A stretch of 64,000 nt of DNA from Desulfuromusa sp. (GTDB taxonomy: Bacteria > Desulfobacterota > Desulfuromonadia > Desulfuromonadales > Geopsychrobacteraceae), in NCBI GenBank assembly GCA_016744675.1, contig JADGDX010000011.1, positions 1 through 64,000 on the forward strand, given 5' to 3'. Shown piece after piece: positions 59,942-64,000 of this stretch. The notes under the pieces were generated by a model that saw nothing but the letters and a program-made list of their open reading frames with translations, had not been told where the DNA came from and did not search any database. Position 1 is the first letter of the stretch, and every line of letters begins with the position of its first letter. The translations under genes and the position numbers were made by a program.

Positions 59942-60064
59942 GGTTTTTTCATCCTCAAAAGTCAAATTGCTTTTTTTTTCGCTTATGGTCTAGTGTAGAT
60001 CTGATTCTATCAATGGTTGACTGAAAATTATCATCCTTTTTTCAGTTTCTCGAAAGAACAGACT

Positions 60065-60589
60065 ATGACAGCAAAGAATAAGAGTCGAGCGTTTCTCGGC
60101 TTTGGTGGAAATCTTGGGGATGTCCTTAACAATTTTGTCTATGCAAGACAAGAGCTGACCAAACACCCCCAAGTCGAACTCATTGCCAGTTCTCCACTCT
60201 ACCAAACTGCACCGGTTGGAGGGCCACCGGGACAGCCCGACTATCTGAATGGTGTCATTGAAATTCAAACTGGATTATCAGCACCCGACCTGCTACAACT
60301 TTGTCAGCAGATAGAAGATCACTTTGGTCGCATTCGGGATCAACGCTGGGGGGCGCGGACTCTTGATATTGATTTGCTTTTGGTCGATAATCAAGTCATA
60401 GAGACCCCCTCGCTGACGTTGCCTCATCCACGGATGCATCAACGTCGTTTTGTCTTGCAACCGCTCAATGAACTGGCACCAGAATTGAAGCACCCCATAT
60501 ACGACACAACCATCAATACATTGCTCAATGCCTTGCCCGACACTGAGGGCATTAACCAATTAAACCCAACATGGTCATCTCATGATTAA
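60065..60589 (+). CDS. folK: 2-amino-4-hydroxy-6-hydroxymethyldihydropteridine pyrophosphokinase
   Basis: FLGFGGNLGD, RWGARTLDIDLLLVD, LTLPHPRMHQRRFVLQPLNELAP. Confidence 0.95.
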   Translation: MTAKNKSRAFLGFGGNLGDVLNNFVYARQELTKHPQVELIASSPLYQTAPVGGPPGQPDYLNGVIEIQTGLSAPDLLQLCQQIEDHFGRIRDQRWGARTLDIDLLLVDNQVIETPSLTLPHPRMHQRRFVLQPLNELAPELKHPIYDTTINTLLNALPDTEGINQLNPTWSSHD

Positions 60590-60827
60590 ACTGATACTCC
60601 TCACTCTATGTGGCTTTATCTTCTATTCAATGATTTCTGGTCTCTTGCGTCCGGGAAAATCCAAACGTCCAAAAAACCAAAGTCAAGATGGCGAGGCGAT
60701 GGTTGAAGATCCCCAATGCGGAACCTATCTCCCACAAAGTGATGCATTTAAAGCCACAATTCATGGCAGGCAACACTATTTTTGCTCAAAAAAATGTTTA
60801 AAAGAATATAAAAAGGCCCAGGAATAA
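60582..60827 (+). CDS. Small membrane-anchored YHS/TRASH-like metal-binding protein
   Basis: N-terminal TM; VEDPQCGTYLPQSDAFKATIHGRQHYFCSKKCLKEYKK. Confidence 0.75.
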   Translation: MIKLILLTLCGFIFYSMISGLLRPGKSKRPKNQSQDGEAMVEDPQCGTYLPQSDAFKATIHGRQHYFCSKKCLKEYKKAQE

Positions 60828-60860
60828 TTCATCGATTGACACTCACAAGGAACTTTAAAA

Positions 60861-61502
60861 ATGAAATTTTTTATCGACACAGCAGAAGTCACTGAAATCC
60901 GCGCCGCCCATGATCTTGGACTCGTTGATGGGGTCACCACCAACCCGTCACTCATTGCTAAGAGCGGGCGTGACTTCAAAGAGGTTATCAAAGAGATTAC
61001 AAGTATTGTTGATGGTCCCATTTCAGCGGAAGTTATTGCTCTTGACGCTGATGGGATGCTCCAAGAAGGACGTGAACTGGCGAAAATCCACGAAAATATT
61101 GTCGTGAAAGTCCCCATGACAACTGAAGGCTTAAAAGCGACAAAACAGTTCAGTACCGAAGGGATTAAAACCAACGTAACACTGATCTTTTCCTCTTTGC
61201 AGGCACTCTTAGCAGCAAAAGCCGGTGCAACTTATGTTTCACCCTTTGTTGGTCGCCTCGATGATATCGGCCATGAAGGAATGGAAGGTGTCGAACAGAT
61301 TCGGACAATTTATGATAACTACGGCTACACAACAGAAATCATTGTCGCTTCAGTTCGATCCCCTCTGCATGTTTTGAATGCCGGACTCATCGGTGCCGAT
61401 ATCTGTACCATCCCCTATGGTGTTATGACTCAACTAGCACAACATCCTTTGACCGATAACGGAATTGAAAAATTCCTCGCCGATTGGGAAAAAACAAAAT
61501 AG
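60861..61502 (+). CDS. Transaldolase / fructose-6-phosphate aldolase-like
   Basis: [39 protein letters not shown]. Confidence 0.95.
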   Translation: MKFFIDTAEVTEIRAAHDLGLVDGVTTNPSLIAKSGRDFKEVIKEITSIVDGPISAEVIALDADGMLQEGRELAKIHENIVVKVPMTTEGLKATKQFSTEGIKTNVTLIFSSLQALLAAKAGATYVSPFVGRLDDIGHEGMEGVEQIRTIYDNYGYTTEIIVASVRSPLHVLNAGLIGADICTIPYGVMTQLAQHPLTDNGIEKFLADWEKTK

Positions 61503-61530
61503 AACCACAATTCAATAATAAGAACATCCA

Positions 61531-61566
61531 ACAGGCCAAAACAATACGTTTTGGCCTGTTTTTTTA
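61531..61566 (+). terminator. Rho-independent terminator of the transaldolase gene
   Basis: ACAGGCCAAAAC-AATAC-GTTTTGGCCTGTTTTTTT; perfect 12-bp stem. Confidence 0.95.
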
Positions 61567-61777
61567 TTGTCTGATAAAAAACGTATCTTCGAGAAATAAA
61601 GTTCTACAACGATGTTATGTAGAATATCAGCCCCGGATGCGGTCTGACCACTTGACAACCTGCCAGATTCTCGGGTATACGCATAAAAGTTCATTTTTTT
61701 CAGGATCAACTTTCTTGCTTTTCGGGATTTGTAAAATGTACGAACCCCGTCTTTCTTTCTAACCCTGTGAGGATGCG

Positions 61778-62941
61778 ATGAACATTCACGAATATCAGGC
61801 TAAAGCAATACTACGCAAATTCGGAGTTCCGGTTCCGGAAGGTCACGTAGTCTACAACAGTAACTCTGCCCGTGATTGGGCAAGGCGTTTAGGCGATGGC
61901 CCCTGGGCGGTCAAAGCTCAAATTCATGCTGGTGGTCGTGGCAAAGGTGGCGGTGTCAAAATTGCCAAAACTGCGGACGAAGTTAAGCAATATGCCAGAG
62001 ATATGTTTGGCATGACTCTCGTGACCCACCAGACCGGTCCAGAGGGAAAAATTGTTAAACGGGTTCTCATCGAAGAAGGAAGTAACATCGCTGATGAGTT
62101 CTATGTTTCTTTCCTCGTAGATCGTGCAACCGACAAAGTCACCCTCATGGCTTCTGCTGAAGGCGGCGTCAATATCGAAGAAGTTGCAGAGAAAACTCCT
62201 GAGAAACTTTTCTTTGAAGCTGTTGATCCTGTCGTTGGCCTGACTGCTTTTCAAGCACGTAAAGTGGCCTTCAAAATGGGCTTTGCCATCCCTCAGGTGA
62301 AACAGGCAGTTCCCATCCTGATAAATCTTTACAACGCATTCGTCGGATCAGACTGTTCACTTCTTGAAATAAACCCAATGATTCTGACTGCTGAAGGCAA
62401 TTTGCTCTGCCTCGATGCAAAACTCAACTTTGACGATAATGCTCTCTTCCGTCATCCAAATGTTCGTGACATGCGCGACTATGACGAAGAAGATCCAATG
62501 GAAATTGAAGCGGGTCAATACGACCTGTCTTACATTGCCCTGGACGGTAATATCGGCTGCATGGTGAACGGTGCTGGCTTGGCGATGGCAACGATGGATA
62601 TTATCCAACACTATGGATCGTCCCCTGCTAACTTCCTTGATGTCGGGGGCGGTGCAACCATAGAGCGTGTCACCGAAGCTTTCAAAATTATCCTTTCCGA
62701 CAGTAAAGTTGAAGGAATTCTGGTCAACATCTTCGGTGGAATCATGAAATGTGATGTCATCGCAACAGGTGTCGTCGAGGCCGCAAAACAGGTCGGCGTC
62801 AAAGTGCCATTGGTTGTTCGTCTCGAAGGAACCAATGTAGAGCTTGGCAAAAAGATCCTTGCAGAATCAGGTCTTGATATTGTCAGCGCTGATGGAATGG
62901 CCGATGCTGCTGAGAAGATTGTCAAAGCCGTCAACGGTTGA
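61778..62941 (+). CDS. sucC: Succinate-CoA ligase (ADP-forming) subunit beta
   Basis: [43 protein letters not shown]. Confidence 0.97.
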   Translation: MNIHEYQAKAILRKFGVPVPEGHVVYNSNSARDWARRLGDGPWAVKAQIHAGGRGKGGGVKIAKTADEVKQYARDMFGMTLVTHQTGPEGKIVKRVLIEEGSNIADEFYVSFLVDRATDKVTLMASAEGGVNIEEVAEKTPEKLFFEAVDPVVGLTAFQARKVAFKMGFAIPQVKQAVPILINLYNAFVGSDCSLLEINPMILTAEGNLLCLDAKLNFDDNALFRHPNVRDMRDYDEEDPMEIEAGQYDLSYIALDGNIGCMVNGAGLAMATMDIIQHYGSSPANFLDVGGGATIERVTEAFKIILSDSKVEGILVNIFGGIMKCDVIATGVVEAAKQVGVKVPLVVRLEGTNVELGKKILAESGLDIVSADGMADAAEKIVKAVNG

Positions 62942-63064
62942 TGGCGTCGCAAAAATACTGACCTGCGCCGTTGCGGCATTTTTCGAGACCTTGACATACT
63001 TAGGTATGCCTTCACCCTCGAAAAAACACAGCGCCTTGCAGGACAAAATTTTTGCTTAGCCACC
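62939..63064 (+). repeat. Intergenic nested-palindrome element, copy C (sucC-sucD gap)
   Basis: Stem TTTTTCGAG(62979-62987)/CTCGAAAAA(63017-63025), inner CATAC-TTAG-GTATG, TGATGGCGTCGC overlapping the sucC stop; the 5'-3' sense sequence matches copy B. Confidence 0.85.
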
Positions 63065-63100
63065 GAATCAAAGATTCGAAAGAGTTAAGGAGAAATAACA

Positions 63101-63973
63101 ATGAGTATTCTGATCGATAAAAATACCAAGGTCATCACCCAAGGAATTACTGGGGCAACAGGCCTTTTCCACGCTCAAGGTGCCCGCGACTACGGCACAC
63201 AAATGGTCGGCGGAGTGACCCCTGGAAAAGGAGGGACCAGTATTGATAGCTTCCCCATTTTTAATACTGTAGAAGATGCCGTTAAAGAAACCGGTGCTAA
63301 CGCTTCAGTGATCTATGTTCCACCAATTGGGAGTGCCGATGCCATCATGGAAGCTGTAGATGCAGGGATTGAACTAGTGATCTGTATCACTGAAGGTGTC
63401 CCTGTTCTTGACATGGTCAAAGTGAACAAATATATGCAGGGTAAAAACTGTCGACTTATTGGGCCCAACTGTCCAGGCGTTATCACTCCCGGCGAGTGTA
63501 AAATCGGCATCATGCCTGGCTACATTCACAAGCCCGGCCCCGTTGGCGTTGTTTCTCGCTCAGGAACCCTCACTTACGAGGCTGTCTGGCAATTAACAAC
63601 ACGCGATATCGGGCAAACAACCTGTGTTGGTATCGGTGGAGACCCAGTTAACGGGACCAGCCACCTTGACACACTCAAGATGTTTGAAGCTGATCCAGAA
63701 ACAAAAGCAGTCATCATGATTGGCGAAATCGGTGGCGACGCTGAAGAACAAGCAGCCGAATATGTCCGTGACCATATGAGCAAACCTGTTGCAGCATTTA
63801 TTGCAGGGGCAACGGCACCAGCAGGAAAACGGATGGGACATGCTGGAGCTATCATTTCAGGTGGCAAAGGTGATGCGGCCAGCAAAAAAGCATTCCTGCG
63901 CGAATGTGGTGTCAGCGTTGCTGATTCTCCTGCTGAAATGGCAGAAGCATTGCTCAAAATCTGGCAACCATAA
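63101..63973 (+). CDS. sucD: Succinate-CoA ligase subunit alpha
   Basis: [51 protein letters not shown]. Confidence 0.97.
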   Translation: MSILIDKNTKVITQGITGATGLFHAQGARDYGTQMVGGVTPGKGGTSIDSFPIFNTVEDAVKETGANASVIYVPPIGSADAIMEAVDAGIELVICITEGVPVLDMVKVNKYMQGKNCRLIGPNCPGVITPGECKIGIMPGYIHKPGPVGVVSRSGTLTYEAVWQLTTRDIGQTTCVGIGGDPVNGTSHLDTLKMFEADPETKAVIMIGEIGGDAEEQAAEYVRDHMSKPVAAFIAGATAPAGKRMGHAGAIISGGKGDAASKKAFLRECGVSVADSPAEMAEALLKIWQP

Positions 63974-64000
63974 GCTTTACAATAAACATTGTTTGACCAC

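Noticed and set aside
62611-63957. Minus-strand ORFs of 127-150 aa opposite sucC/sucD
   Set aside because: Antisense to strongly conserved genes; typical codon-bias artefacts.
1-64000. CRISPR arrays, prophage, transposases, toxin-antitoxin or defence systems
   Set aside because: No regularly spaced repeats and none of the supplied ORFs resembles Cas, integrase, transposase or known defence proteins.

Overview
The window reads as a chromosomal segment of a Gram-negative, probably deltaproteobacterial (Desulfuromonadales-like) bacterium. That lineage call is inference from gene content and protein style; no search was run. Contents left to right: two tRNA-Ser genes and serS; housekeeping genes (HD hydrolase, DMT transporter, fumC, an outer-membrane protein, rnd-mutY, hisC); a futalosine-type menaquinone block (mqnC, mqnE, ubiX-like, ubiA/mqnP-like); a roughly 31 kb flagellar cluster almost entirely on the minus strand (flgJ at 15.1 kb to a TPR protein at 46.0 kb); two DMT transporters; glgC; a secreted delta-60 repeat protein; pilT; a TetR-RND-TolC efflux operon; folK; a transaldolase; and sucCD. 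I see no CRISPR array, rRNA, IS element, prophage or obvious defence island. The most interesting non-coding signal is a family of about 100-130 bp nested-palindrome elements in gaps between co-directional genes (HD gene/serS, fliL-fliM, fliE-fliF, sucC-sucD). All four lie in the same orientation relative to transcription, and their stems carry different but mutually complementary sequences. Other leads: a 28-bp duplication of the tRNA-Ser 3' end next to a switchable hairpin; a G9 tract between the Shine-Dalgarno and the start codon of an outer-membrane protein; two sigma-54-like promoters that would divide the flagellar cluster; and tandem operators overlapping the promoter of the TetR-RND operon.
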